A stretch of DNA of 34,208 nucleotides from Candidatus Borrarchaeum yapensis. GTDB lineage: Archaea > Asgardarchaeota > Sifarchaeia > Borrarchaeales > Borrarchaeaceae. The translations under genes were made by a program, and so were the position numbers. Shown piece by piece: positions 14,424-22,242 of this stretch (its first letter is position 1; each line of letters begins with the position of its first letter). Below the pieces are notes generated by a model. That model was not told where the DNA came from. It worked only from the letters and a program-made list of their open reading frames with translations, and ran no database searches. The DNA lies in assembly GCA_016840515.1 (NCBI GenBank), contig JAEOSF010000040.1, forward strand, positions 1-34,208. Reading direction: 5' to 3'.

Positions 14424-15200
14424 TTGATTCACAATGTGTATATTCTCAAAACCGATGGCACAGCTCTTATTTCTAAACGATACGGTTCTTTAGAAGTTGA
14501 TGAGGCACTCATATCTGGATTTATTACGGCAATCAATACTTTTGCCGAGCAAATTATTCAAAGACAAGTCGATGAAATCGTTATGGGCGATTTAAAGTTC
14601 ATTTACTCAAGATCAACTAATTTAGATGTAATTTATGCTGTTTGTGCTGATTCTGAGACACCTAGTGAAGAAATAAAAGAGATTTTCGATCAAGTTGATG
14701 ATAAATTTATTGAGAAGTACCAAAAAAATTTTAACGATGATTTACTCAAAGATAATTCTATATTTCACGAATTCATTCCTTCTCTTGATATGCTTTTACA
14801 AAAAATGATTGCTGACAAAGAAACACGTGCTATTGGTAAAAGCGTTGTTAGCACGTTCAAGAAATTGATTCGGCTGACTTCAGATGCAAGTAGTTCGCCA
14901 GGGGAGACACCCACTGAAAAGCAACAAGATAGTATTATAGAAATTACTCAACCAGGTGAAGGACTAAAGGAATTAAATGATGTCTACGCGCTGAATACTG
15001 ATGCTTTAAAGGCGATAAAAAGTATTCCAGCCCAAGATGTGCAACAAAGATTGGCTTTACAGTATATAAACGGTGAAAACACAGTAGAAGATATTATACT
15101 TTCACTGCAACTACTCGGATATAGACTAAGTTCTGCGGAGAATTTAATTGAGTTCTTTAAAGAATGTGAAACAAAAGGCTATCTGAAGCGTGTTAGTTAA
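14424..15200 (+). CDS. Longin/roadblock-like domain protein with C-terminal winged-helix-like region
   Basis: A 258-residue soluble protein. Residues 1-105 alternate as expected for a longin/roadblock-type alpha-beta fold: strand VYILKTDGTALISKRYG, helix EVDEALISGFITAINTFAEQII, strands VDEIVMGDLKFIYSRS and LDVIYAVCAD, then helix SEEIKEIFDQVDDKFIEKY. A low-complexity linker (around 148-175) leads to a helical C-terminal region of about 55 residues (LALQYINGENTVEDIILSLQ...GYLKRV) resembling a winged helix. The first domain has a clear counterpart in the cytosolic part of the membrane protein encoded 1.4 kb away (GSLEVDEALISGF against GSFETDEALMTGA). Longin and roadblock domains bind small GTPases and membranes in eukaryotes and are abundant in Asgard archaea. 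Start TTG with SD AGGGGAT. Function is unproven. Confidence 0.6.
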   Translation: MIHNVYILKTDGTALISKRYGSLEVDEALISGFITAINTFAEQIIQRQVDEIVMGDLKFIYSRSTNLDVIYAVCADSETPSEEIKEIFDQVDDKFIEKYQKNFNDDLLKDNSIFHEFIPSLDMLLQKMIADKETRAIGKSVVSTFKKLIRLTSDASSSPGETPTEKQQDSIIEITQPGEGLKELNDVYALNTDALKAIKSIPAQDVQQRLALQYINGENTVEDIILSLQLLGYRLSSAENLIEFFKECETKGYLKRVS

Positions 15201-15248
15201 CATTAATTTTCGTTATATAAGTGTGAAATGGAAGTTTTAGAATATTGT

Positions 15249-16331
15249 TCAGCGTTCTCTTTTTCCTTCGATGAACTCCTCAACGTTCGTATGTGCAACA
15301 CTATCGACAATCTGTTCTGGAGGATGTTTAAACCCATAAGACGAGATGCTGGTTAAAGGTCCACCTATGCCTCTATCAAGTGCTAATTTAACTGCACGAA
15401 TAACATCAATTACGACACCTGCGCTATTAGGAGAGTCTTCAACACTTAGTTTTAGTTGAACAGTTACTGGTACATCTCCAAATTTTCGACCTTTCAACCA
15501 GATATAGCAAATCTTTTTGTCTCCCAAAAATTTAACATAATCAGAAGGTCCAATTCTTGTTGGGGTAGGATAGGGAACTAAACTAGTAACTGCTTCAGTC
15601 TTTGATACACGTTTCGTCTTTAAACGAGCCTCAACGGTCATATTTTCAAAGTCGGTATTTCCGCCTATATTTAATTGATAAGTCTGGTCAATCTTTACGC
15701 CTCTATCAAGAAATAAGTTTACTAGTGCCCTATGAGCGATTGTCGCGCCTACCTGACTCTTTATATCGTCACCAGCGATGGGAATCCCTCTTCGTTCAAA
15801 TCGTTCAGCCCATTTTTTGTCAGATGCGATAAATTCAGGAATACAATTGACAAATGCACATCCAGCTTCTAACGCTGCTTGTGCGTACAGTTTTGTACCG
15901 TCTTTGGAGCCGACTGGTAGATAATTTATCAGCACATCCGCTTTCGTTTCTCGAAGAACACTTGCAATATCAACTGGCTCAATAATATTAGGGTCATAGC
16001 AATGAAATGAATCAACCATGTGAGGAGCAACCCCATCTCCAATTGGACCTGGTAACACCTTTACATTCAAAGGTTTGAGATTACCCGCGAAAACTTCACA
16101 ACAGTTTGGTTCTGCAAAGATTGCTTCAGAAAGATCTTTTCCAATCTTTTTTGTGTTCACTTCAAAAGCAGCAACGAACTTAATATCCCGTATATGATAG
16201 CCACCAAAATTGACATGCATAAGCCCAGGCACCATTTCATCTTCTTTAGCATGTTGATAATATTTAACTCCTTGCACAAGTGCTGAAGCACAATTTCCCA
16301 CTCCAGCAATTGCTACGCGTACTTCTTTCAA
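15249..16331 (-). CDS. ino1: Myo-inositol-1-phosphate synthase
   Basis: A 360-residue NAD-dependent enzyme converting glucose-6-phosphate to L-myo-inositol-1-phosphate, the first step to inositol lipids or inositol solutes. Evidence: Rossmann motif V-A-I-A-G-V-G-N-C-A-S-A-L (6-18), L-P-G-P-I-G-D-G-V-A-P-H, N-Y-L-P-V-G-S, GDDIKSQVGAT-AHR, NIGGNTDF-N, and the C-terminal K-L-S-V-E-D-S-P-N-S-A-G-V-x-I-D-x-I-R. Its length matches the short archaeal/actinobacterial form, not the 500-residue eukaryotic one. The start is TTG at 16331 with an SD (GAGGG) seven bases upstream. It is a single-gene unit between the two longin-like genes. In archaea the product commonly goes into archaetidylinositol, which would place inositol lipid synthesis next to putative membrane-regulatory proteins. 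Confidence 0.95.
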   Translation of the reverse strand: MKEVRVAIAGVGNCASALVQGVKYYQHAKEDEMVPGLMHVNFGGYHIRDIKFVAAFEVNTKKIGKDLSEAIFAEPNCCEVFAGNLKPLNVKVLPGPIGDGVAPHMVDSFHCYDPNIIEPVDIASVLRETKADVLINYLPVGSKDGTKLYAQAALEAGCAFVNCIPEFIASDKKWAERFERRGIPIAGDDIKSQVGATIAHRALVNLFLDRGVKIDQTYQLNIGGNTDFENMTVEARLKTKRVSKTEAVTSLVPYPTPTRIGPSDYVKFLGDKKICYIWLKGRKFGDVPVTVQLKLSVEDSPNSAGVVIDVIRAVKLALDRGIGGPLTSISSYGFKHPPEQIVDSVAHTNVEEFIEGKRER

Positions 16332-16515
16332 TTTATTTCCCTCGAAATAAGCTCCATCAATTAAAGACCTTCAAGTCATTAAAACTTTCATATTTAGAAC
16401 AAGATTTTAGCTATAATTAAGGCAGTAAATGATGAATTTGAGTTTTCAAACTTCAGTCAAATACTTAAATTTTGTGCAAACAGGGTGGATCCTTATCAGG
16501 ATTTCTAATTATATT

Positions 16516-16537
16516 TAAAAAAAATGTGTGTTCACAT
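16516..16537 (-). terminator. Hairpin plus U-tract terminator of the large membrane protein gene
   Basis: On the minus strand TGTG-AACA-CACA is followed by eight T residues (16524-16517), about 35 bases after the stop at 16558. Confidence 0.5.
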
Positions 16538-16557
16538 TCTCCAAAATGCGACTTAAT

Positions 16558-19500
16558 CTAAGAATAGTTGAAAAGTGCTAAATATTTGCTGACTAGGCGT
16601 ATTAACGCAAATTTGATTGATTTAGTTGCGACTTCAGAGTCTAAATAACTTAAGATTGGACGTATAACTTTAAGAGGCGCATAATTATCCATGTCCATTT
16701 TAAGAAGTATTTTTTGGAGAATTAGAAATGTCTTGTCTGCTTTCTCTATCTGCTTTTTCTTGCAGTATGCTTTAAACGCATCTGAAAGTAAGAGAAACGC
16801 ATCCAATAAATTATCTTTCCTATACTTTGAGTACCCATAGTCATATTTCAAATCGGCTATATACAAAGATGATTTCAAATTGAATTCTGAGAGTATATAT
16901 TTTGAAATAGGCTCTATTTTGGATAAGTCCCCGGTCCAGCGTTCTAAGGCAGCTTTATTTTCCGTCTCAAAATCTTGAACCAGCCTCTTAAGATCGCGGC
17001 TACTCTTTCTATAGTCAAAAGACTTAGCTTTTATTCGTGCAAATAATGAAGCCGCAATAAATTCACCATATTCAATTATAATCGTGAATTCCTCTTTTTC
17101 AATAACTTTAGGAGGGGTTTTTGTTTGTGTTGCTTCAGCAATCAGAGAAGAGATACCTGCAAGCGCCCCAGTCATCAGGGCTTCATCCGTTTCAAAAGAT
17201 CCAAAACTCACATGATCTATCCCTAAGCCCGTATTTGTATAGACATACAAATCAATAAATTTGTCAGCGTCTACTGGTGAAAACAAAAGTGAGTTAATTA
17301 CCATAATAATACCAATAGACAATATTGCTACTGAAAGGCTGGGAAGGGGATTGAATGCAACAACTTTTGGAGAATATGCAACAAAGAAGGTTGATACAGA
17401 CATTTTTTCGACTGTAAATTCAAAAATTGACCCAGTATCTTCAAAGCCCTCTTTAGAAGCATAAACTTCAAATGTATAACTACCGGGTGCGAGATTTGTA
17501 GTTTCTATTTGAATATCATAGATTCCTTCATTTTCAGTAACATCAAAATATGAGCCTTCTTGAAATGTGCGGACAGCACCCATTTGCTTGACCTGTAATT
17601 CGTTACTCTCAACTTCATCGTATACAGTTATAGTATAAGTCTCATCCAAGAATTCTAACGTGATATTAAGTCCTTCAACGACATTTCCCCATCGCGTAAC
17701 ATTGATTTGGATATCCAATGAATGTCCACGTTCAATTATGCCTTCAAAATCTGCATTAACAGTCAGATAATTCTTAGCTTCTCCGCTCTCTTGAGAAGAT
17801 TCATCTCCATCTAAAGATTCACTGTTAATCTTAACAATCGTGTCCAGAAAACCAACTTCAGTACCATTATTCCATAAAACTTGCAAGCGATAATTCCCAG
17901 TTGGTTCGTTATATGGAACCTCCCAATCTGAAAAAGTAATTCTACCATTAGAATCTGCACCAGAAGTTTTTGTGTGTGCCACATCTGTCGAATCTGGTTT
18001 TAATACCGTCAAAGTTGCAGTTCCTCCCCCAACCGGTCCACTTAGATTTTCAACATATGCGTTAACACGCATTTCGTCACTTGAATAGAAAGTTGTTTGA
18101 TTGAAATAACCAGCTTCAGAATATTCTTGGGAGTAAACTTCATCTACGTAGTTAGGTGAAGTGAAATGAAGCTCCCATGTACCACTTTGTGAGATGTTGT
18201 AAGGAATAGTAAGATTATAGAGACCATTAGCATTGAGGTCCAAAGTGACATTTGACGCGTGTTCGCTATTATCAGGAGCCTTTACAGATGTAATAGTCCA
18301 ATCACTTGGAACGTCAGTTATTTCTAGAGACCCATTGAAGTCATCATCTGGAATATCAAATTCATACTCTAAAGTCCATTCTACATCATTTCCACTCGTT
18401 ACGCTATATGTTGAATCAGCGCTGTAAACCGTTCCATCGCTAAACTCACAATAGAGTGTGTAATCAATAAATGTATGAATGAAATCAGGTAGTTCCTGAT
18501 ATATGATATCAAAGTCAAAAGTCCCATCGCCCCTTGGTGCTATTGGATCATTTGTTGCATTCACACTCCATACAGCCATCCCCTCCCATGGAGGTAGTGG
18601 ACCTGGTGCCCCGTAACGTGTAGCATTTCCAGATAGAACAGGTGTACCGTTTATTTCGTCATTACAAAACACCTGCATACCAATATGTTCTGTAACACTT
18701 ATGCCTGAACGGTGATACATAAATGCACAATCGAAACCAATTTCAGTCCACTGAGTGTTACCACCTTTTGTGTGGTTTAATGTCACATATGTTGGTTGGT
18801 CATCATCCGAAAGTATATCATATGTATCATTAGAAGCCAGCAAGTAAAGATAGTCATAAAAACCTGCTGGTAGTGGATCTGGTTCATTAACTAAAGTGAT
18901 TCCAATGTAATAATTCCCATTTGGTAGTACCCACTTTTTATCGGGAATATATTCCTCCCACGACACTTCTGGAGGTGCTGTAAATTGTTGATAATACATA
19001 ACTCCAGTGTAAGTCGCATTTGAAGACGCATCTGGAAGACCATTTGTTACATTCTCTTTCAAAATGTAGAGTAAGAAATCAGTTCCAGCGGTTTGATTAG
19101 GATTGATTAATCCTAAGGAGATAGAATCAATAAATACAGCACCGTACACAGAAGTAATACTAAATCTATATGCGTAACCCATCTCTGTACTATTTACTTC
19201 TAAGAGATCTGCACCTAAGTTTACATAATGATATCGGTCAATCCAGTCATCGGGCCAGATAAGCTCGCTTTCAACGTAAGTATGTTTTATCTTCAGATTG
19301 TAGTAAATTAAATCCGTAGATTGTGAGGGAGCCTCTATTACGATATCAGGAGAGCCAGTATCATTGTAAATTCTCATATCTTCATCAGAAGTAGTACTTT
19401 CAAAATACTCAATAACATCAAAGTCATTTCCAGACCCTGAAGGATTATTTGGATTAATTGGAGTGCTGCCTCCGCCTCCACCTCCACCGCCATTATCAAG

Positions 19501-19659
19501 GCTATTAATGTAATCTCCAGGAGAGAGGGTTGATCCATCATTCGCATAATCTGTGGTGATTTTTGGTGTAAAAGCAAAATTGAATGCTAGAGAGATCACT
19601 AAGATCACTAGAAATACTTGCAACGCAATTAATGATGTCTTTCGAATATTAGATGACAT
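16558..19659 (-). CDS. Large membrane protein: extracellular beta-sandwich region, one TM, cytosolic longin-like domain
   Basis: A 1033-residue protein. Residues 9-30 are a signal anchor or signal peptide. An eight-glycine run (57-64) with a Pro/Asn/Ser-rich linker follows. About 680 residues are then rich in beta-strands, acidic residues, Tyr and N-x-S/T sites, as in secreted archaeal surface proteins. At least two Ig/macroglobulin-like repeats are visible around 540-755 (segments starting GGGTATLTVLKPDST and ERGHSLDIQINVTRWG). A hydrophobic span (about 773-793) crosses the membrane. The C-terminal 240 residues would be cytosolic. Residues about 803-925 (IDLYVYTNTGLGID...FGSFETDEALMTGALAGI...) look like the domain of the 14424-15200 protein, and the last 110 are helical. 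The build suggests a surface sensor or adhesin linked to an internal trafficking-type domain. A TATA box lies at 19705-19714. Confidence 0.75.
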   Translation of the reverse strand: MSSNIRKTSLIALQVFLVILVISLAFNFAFTPKITTDYANDGSTLSPGDYINSLDNGGGGGGGGSTPINPNNPSGSGNDFDVIEYFESTTSDEDMRIYNDTGSPDIVIEAPSQSTDLIYYNLKIKHTYVESELIWPDDWIDRYHYVNLGADLLEVNSTEMGYAYRFSITSVYGAVFIDSISLGLINPNQTAGTDFLLYILKENVTNGLPDASSNATYTGVMYYQQFTAPPEVSWEEYIPDKKWVLPNGNYYIGITLVNEPDPLPAGFYDYLYLLASNDTYDILSDDDQPTYVTLNHTKGGNTQWTEIGFDCAFMYHRSGISVTEHIGMQVFCNDEINGTPVLSGNATRYGAPGPLPPWEGMAVWSVNATNDPIAPRGDGTFDFDIIYQELPDFIHTFIDYTLYCEFSDGTVYSADSTYSVTSGNDVEWTLEYEFDIPDDDFNGSLEITDVPSDWTITSVKAPDNSEHASNVTLDLNANGLYNLTIPYNISQSGTWELHFTSPNYVDEVYSQEYSEAGYFNQTTFYSSDEMRVNAYVENLSGPVGGGTATLTVLKPDSTDVAHTKTSGADSNGRITFSDWEVPYNEPTGNYRLQVLWNNGTEVGFLDTIVKINSESLDGDESSQESGEAKNYLTVNADFEGIIERGHSLDIQINVTRWGNVVEGLNITLEFLDETYTITVYDEVESNELQVKQMGAVRTFQEGSYFDVTENEGIYDIQIETTNLAPGSYTFEVYASKEGFEDTGSIFEFTVEKMSVSTFFVAYSPKVVAFNPLPSLSVAILSIGIIMVINSLLFSPVDADKFIDLYVYTNTGLGIDHVSFGSFETDEALMTGALAGISSLIAEATQTKTPPKVIEKEEFTIIIEYGEFIAASLFARIKAKSFDYRKSSRDLKRLVQDFETENKAALERWTGDLSKIEPISKYILSEFNLKSSLYIADLKYDYGYSKYRKDNLLDAFLLLSDAFKAYCKKKQIEKADKTFLILQKILLKMDMDNYAPLKVIRPILSYLDSEVATKSIKFALIRLVSKYLALFNYS

Positions 19660-19704
19660 TAAGCAACATCTACGCGTCCATGATTATCATAAACACGACA
19701 CGGT

Positions 19705-19714
19705 CTTATAAATA
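19705..19714 (-). promoter_or_regulatory. TATA box of the large membrane protein gene
   Basis: On the minus strand TATTTATAAG is about 50 bases before the ATG at 19659, giving a leader of about 20 bases. Confidence 0.45.
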
Positions 19715-19847
19715 TCTTATTAATTCAAAAGCCAATTTGGAAATTCACCCTTTGACTAACTACTAACTTAATTTAAAGCCGACTAAAATCCTAATACGAG
19801 AATGAACCCTCAATATAGTCATATTCTACCCCCTTGCAAGCAAATAA

Positions 19848-19929
19848 TGTCAATTTTTGACAATTAAAGTTGTAGTTTTTATTAAATCCCTTATTAGAAA
19901 ATAAAATTGTTGCTCAAGTCAATTGAGCA
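19848..19929. promoter_or_regulatory. Two perfect inverted repeats in the divergent region
   Basis: TGTCAA-TTT-TTGACA spans 19848-19862 and TGCTCAA-GTCAA-TTGAGCA spans 19911-19929. Both are symmetrical sites suited to dimeric regulators and lie between the membrane protein gene and the hdr operon. Which promoter they serve is unclear. The 19660-20240 gap has no protein gene that I can support. Confidence 0.4.
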
Positions 19930-20050
19930 TAGTTAAACAAATAAAATGCTATGAAATAACCTAAGAAAATAGGGTTCTTCTTTTGGCAGAACTACTTGGT
20001 TACTCTTCATAGGGAGATGAAGACTTTTTTAGGTGTCCACAAATTGAAAA

Positions 20051-20200
20051 TCTGTCATTATTGTTCATTATCGTTCTTAGAAAAATGAAAGACCTTCTCG
20101 TATCTGTCATTATTGTTCATTATCGTTCTTAGAAGAACAAGTAATCTTTAAGTATTAGAAACCTATATCAATTTGTCATATTTGTTCATTAACGATTTAG
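20051..20200 (+). repeat. Three direct repeats upstream of the hdr promoter
   Basis: A 32-base unit at 20051-20082 recurs without change at 20103-20134 (52 bases later); it starts TCTGTCATTATTGTTCATTA. A diverged copy, TTTGTCATATTTGTTCATTA followed by ACGATTTAG, starts at 20172. Each unit contains a form of the palindromic half-site seen in the promoter (TTCATTATCGTT, TTCATTATCGTT, TTCATTAACGAT). They are probably upstream operators for the regulator acting at 20201-20212. Confidence 0.75.
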
Positions 20201-20220
20201 ATCATTAATGATATATAAAA
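20201..20220 (+). promoter_or_regulatory. hdr operon promoter: palindromic operator overlapping TATA box
   Basis: The perfect palindrome ATCATTAATGAT (20201-20212) runs straight into TATATAAA (20212-20219). A start about 25 bases downstream falls on the ATG at 20241, so the first hdr mRNA is probably leaderless. The palindrome covers the BRE, so a bound repressor would block TFB, or an activator could recruit it. Confidence 0.6.
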
Positions 20221-20240
20221 AATCTTTGTTAAACGAAAAG

Positions 20241-20786
20241 ATGCGAAGAAAAAGGGAAGAGTTGGTGAATTTGGGCTACAATAAAACTGATTCTGTAAGC
20301 AGGGTTGACCTAAACTTTAAAAACGAATTATTAAGCATGCCAGGGGGAGATGTACTCAAGTTATGCTTCCAATGTGGACTTTGTACAGGAAGTTGCATTG
20401 TAAGTCGAAATGTCGATACTTTCAGACCAAGACAGATTCTGAGAATGGTACAATTAGGTCTTAAGGATATTTTAAAGTCTGAAGATTTATGGAGATGTGT
20501 CACTTGCTATACGTGCAATGAACGCTGCCCACAAGGTGTTAAACTCACAGATGTGTTTACTATACTTAAAAATCGAGCAACACAGGAAGGATTGCTTCCT
20601 AAAGCAATGAAAGAACTCCTCAAAGCGATCCACGAATTCGGCTGGATTTATGAAATGGGAGATGTTCAGGAATTTGAACGAGAAGATCTTGAACTACCTG
20701 ATATTCCAGAAGCATCTGGTATGGTTTTTCGAAAGATTGCAGAAAAAACAGGGCTTAATCGATTGTTAGAGATTCAGGAGGGTTAA
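20241..20786 (+). CDS. hdrC: Heterodisulfide reductase subunit C (HdrC), first copy
   Basis: 181 residues from the ATG at 20241. It has two [4Fe-4S] motifs: C-F-Q-C-G-L-C-T-G-S-C-I (Cys42/45/48/52) and C-V-T-C-Y-T-C-N-E-R-C-P-Q-G (Cys86/89/92/96). HdrC wires electrons from HdrA to the HdrB active site. The frame extends upstream to an ATG at 20208, but that codon lies inside the operator and TATA box, and the predicted transcription start coincides with 20241, so I prefer the shorter form. The protein is cytosolic, with no membrane helices, unlike QmoC or DsrK-linked forms. The 3' end is two bases from hdrB1 and includes its SD (GGAGGG). Confidence 0.92.
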   Translation: MRRKREELVNLGYNKTDSVSRVDLNFKNELLSMPGGDVLKLCFQCGLCTGSCIVSRNVDTFRPRQILRMVQLGLKDILKSEDLWRCVTCYTCNERCPQGVKLTDVFTILKNRATQEGLLPKAMKELLKAIHEFGWIYEMGDVQEFEREDLELPDIPEASGMVFRKIAEKTGLNRLLEIQEG

Positions 20787-20788
20787 GA

Positions 20789-21670
20789 ATGGTTAAATAT
20801 GCGTTGTATACAGGTTGTACTATTCCTTATCGTCTCAATGCGTATGAAGCATCTACCAGAAAAGTCATGGAGCATTTAGGTGTAGAGTTGGTAGACCTTG
20901 ATCAAGTGAATTGTTGTGGGCTATACGTCGAACCCGCAAATAAACTTGCATATCTTGCTTTATCTGGAAGAATTCTTGCTTTAGCGGAAGAGCAAAACCT
21001 AGATATTTTAGCCCTCTGCGGTGGGTGTACATCTGCTTTAGCAAAAGCAAATGCTTATTTAAAAGAACATGAAGATGAAAGAAATGCCGTCAATGAAGTC
21101 CTAGCTGACTTTGATATGGGATTCGAAGGCAAGATACGCGTTGTTAACTCAGTAAACTCTTTTGTTGAAGATATTGGTTTAAAAGAACTTAAAAAACAGA
21201 TCACAAAGCCTTTTAACGGTTTAAAACTCGCTGCACATTATGGTTGCCATCTTCTAAAACCAAGCGAAGTTTTACAGTTTGAAGATCCAGAGGCACCAAA
21301 ATCTGTGGATGACCTTTGTAGCATAACAGGAGCCATGATGGTTGACTACCGCGACAAATATGATTGCTGTGGAGCCCCAGTAATTGCAACTGAACAGTCG
21401 CTTGCTGTTAAGATCATCAATAACAAACTTAAGAACATTTCTCATGCTGGAGCAAACGCAATCGTAACAGTTTGTCCATATTGCGAACTTATGTTCGACC
21501 TTATGCAGTTAGAGGCCGATGAAGTCTATGGAAATGGCAAAAAGTATGGATTGCCAGCAATTTTGCACACTCAACTTCTAGGACTTAGCATGGGGATGGA
21601 TACAGAAGAAGTTGGTTTATCTCTCAATAAGGTCAATGCTGAAAAGATAGTGGAGTTTTTATCTGAATGA
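20789..21670 (+). CDS. hdrB: Heterodisulfide reductase subunit B (HdrB), first copy
   Basis: A 293-residue protein with two complete CCG domains: Cys10...Cys42-Cys43...Cys77-G-G-Cys80, and G-C-H-L...D-C-C-G...C-P-Y-C in the C-terminal half. In HdrB each CCG domain holds a non-cubane [4Fe-4S] cluster, and the pair splits a disulfide such as CoM-S-S-CoB. The natural disulfide here is unknown, because no methanogenesis gene is in the window. All ligand positions are present, so catalysis is likely. Translation is coupled to hdrC1 (two-base gap). It pairs with HdrC1; a second B-C pair follows. Confidence 0.93.
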   Translation: MVKYALYTGCTIPYRLNAYEASTRKVMEHLGVELVDLDQVNCCGLYVEPANKLAYLALSGRILALAEEQNLDILALCGGCTSALAKANAYLKEHEDERNAVNEVLADFDMGFEGKIRVVNSVNSFVEDIGLKELKKQITKPFNGLKLAAHYGCHLLKPSEVLQFEDPEAPKSVDDLCSITGAMMVDYRDKYDCCGAPVIATEQSLAVKIINNKLKNISHAGANAIVTVCPYCELMFDLMQLEADEVYGNGKKYGLPAILHTQLLGLSMGMDTEEVGLSLNKVNAEKIVEFLSE

Positions 21671-21687
21671 AAAAAGGAGAGTAAAAG

Positions 21688-22242
21688 ATGAGTAAAGGTG
21701 AAATTATAGTTCCTATTAAGGAACCAATTCGGTCTAAAGACCTCGATCCAGAATTTAAGTACAAGATAGCTAACACGTATCTTGGAAAAGATCTCAAAGC
21801 CTGCTTTAAATGCGGAGCGTGTAGTGGCGGATGTCCCGTTGGAATTGTCACAGAGGTGTATAAACCAAGGGAAGTCATCGGGAAAACCATTCTTGGAATG
21901 AAAGAAGACGTGCTAACTGGTGACCAGATCTGGTTATGTGCTACGTGTTATACGTGTGAGGACAGATGTCCACAGCATGTAAACATTACTGATGTCATTC
22001 TAGCATTAAGAAATATTGCTTTTCGCCAAGGAAATGCCCCAAAAGCCTTGGTAGAACAAGCTAAAAACATGATCGAAACTGGCTGGATTCAGCCTCCTAC
22101 TGCCTCAATGGATAAAAGAAGAGAAGAATTAGGATTATCACGCCTTCCAAAGAAGGCTGTAGAGGACCTGCAGAAGATAGTCAAAGCAACTGGCTTTTAT
22201 GATCTCCTTTATCAGAAGGAAGAGACGGAGGAAGAAAAATGA
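21688..22242 (+). CDS. hdrC: Heterodisulfide reductase subunit C (HdrC), second copy
   Basis: A 184-residue paralogue of HdrC1 with motifs C-F-K-C-G-A-C-S-G-G-C-P-V and C-A-T-C-Y-T-C-E-D-R-C-P-Q-H, both complete. The N-terminal lead (GEIIVPIKEPIRSKDLDPEFKY) differs from that of HdrC1. The ATG has an SD (AAGGAGAG). It overlaps hdrB2 by four bases (ATGA), so the two are translationally coupled. It is expected to dock HdrB2 onto one of the HdrA proteins. Confidence 0.92.
   Translation: MSKGEIIVPIKEPIRSKDLDPEFKYKIANTYLGKDLKACFKCGACSGGCPVGIVTEVYKPREVIGKTILGMKEDVLTGDQIWLCATCYTCEDRCPQHVNITDVILALRNIAFRQGNAPKALVEQAKNMIETGWIQPPTASMDKRREELGLSRLPKKAVEDLQKIVKATGFYDLLYQKEETEEEK

Noticed and set aside
19374..19577. 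Minus-strand frame inside the large membrane protein gene (and similar antisense frames across the hdr genes).
   Set aside because: Shadow frames of strong coding sequences, with no own ribosome site or family features.
20051..20201. The repeats as a CRISPR array.
   Set aside because: Only three units, unequal spacing (52 and 69 bases), degenerate third copy, no cas genes, and location directly at a promoter favour operator repeats.
20208..20240. HdrC1 starting at ATG 20208.
   Set aside because: That ATG lies within the palindromic operator and overlaps the TATA box; the predicted transcription start is at 20241.
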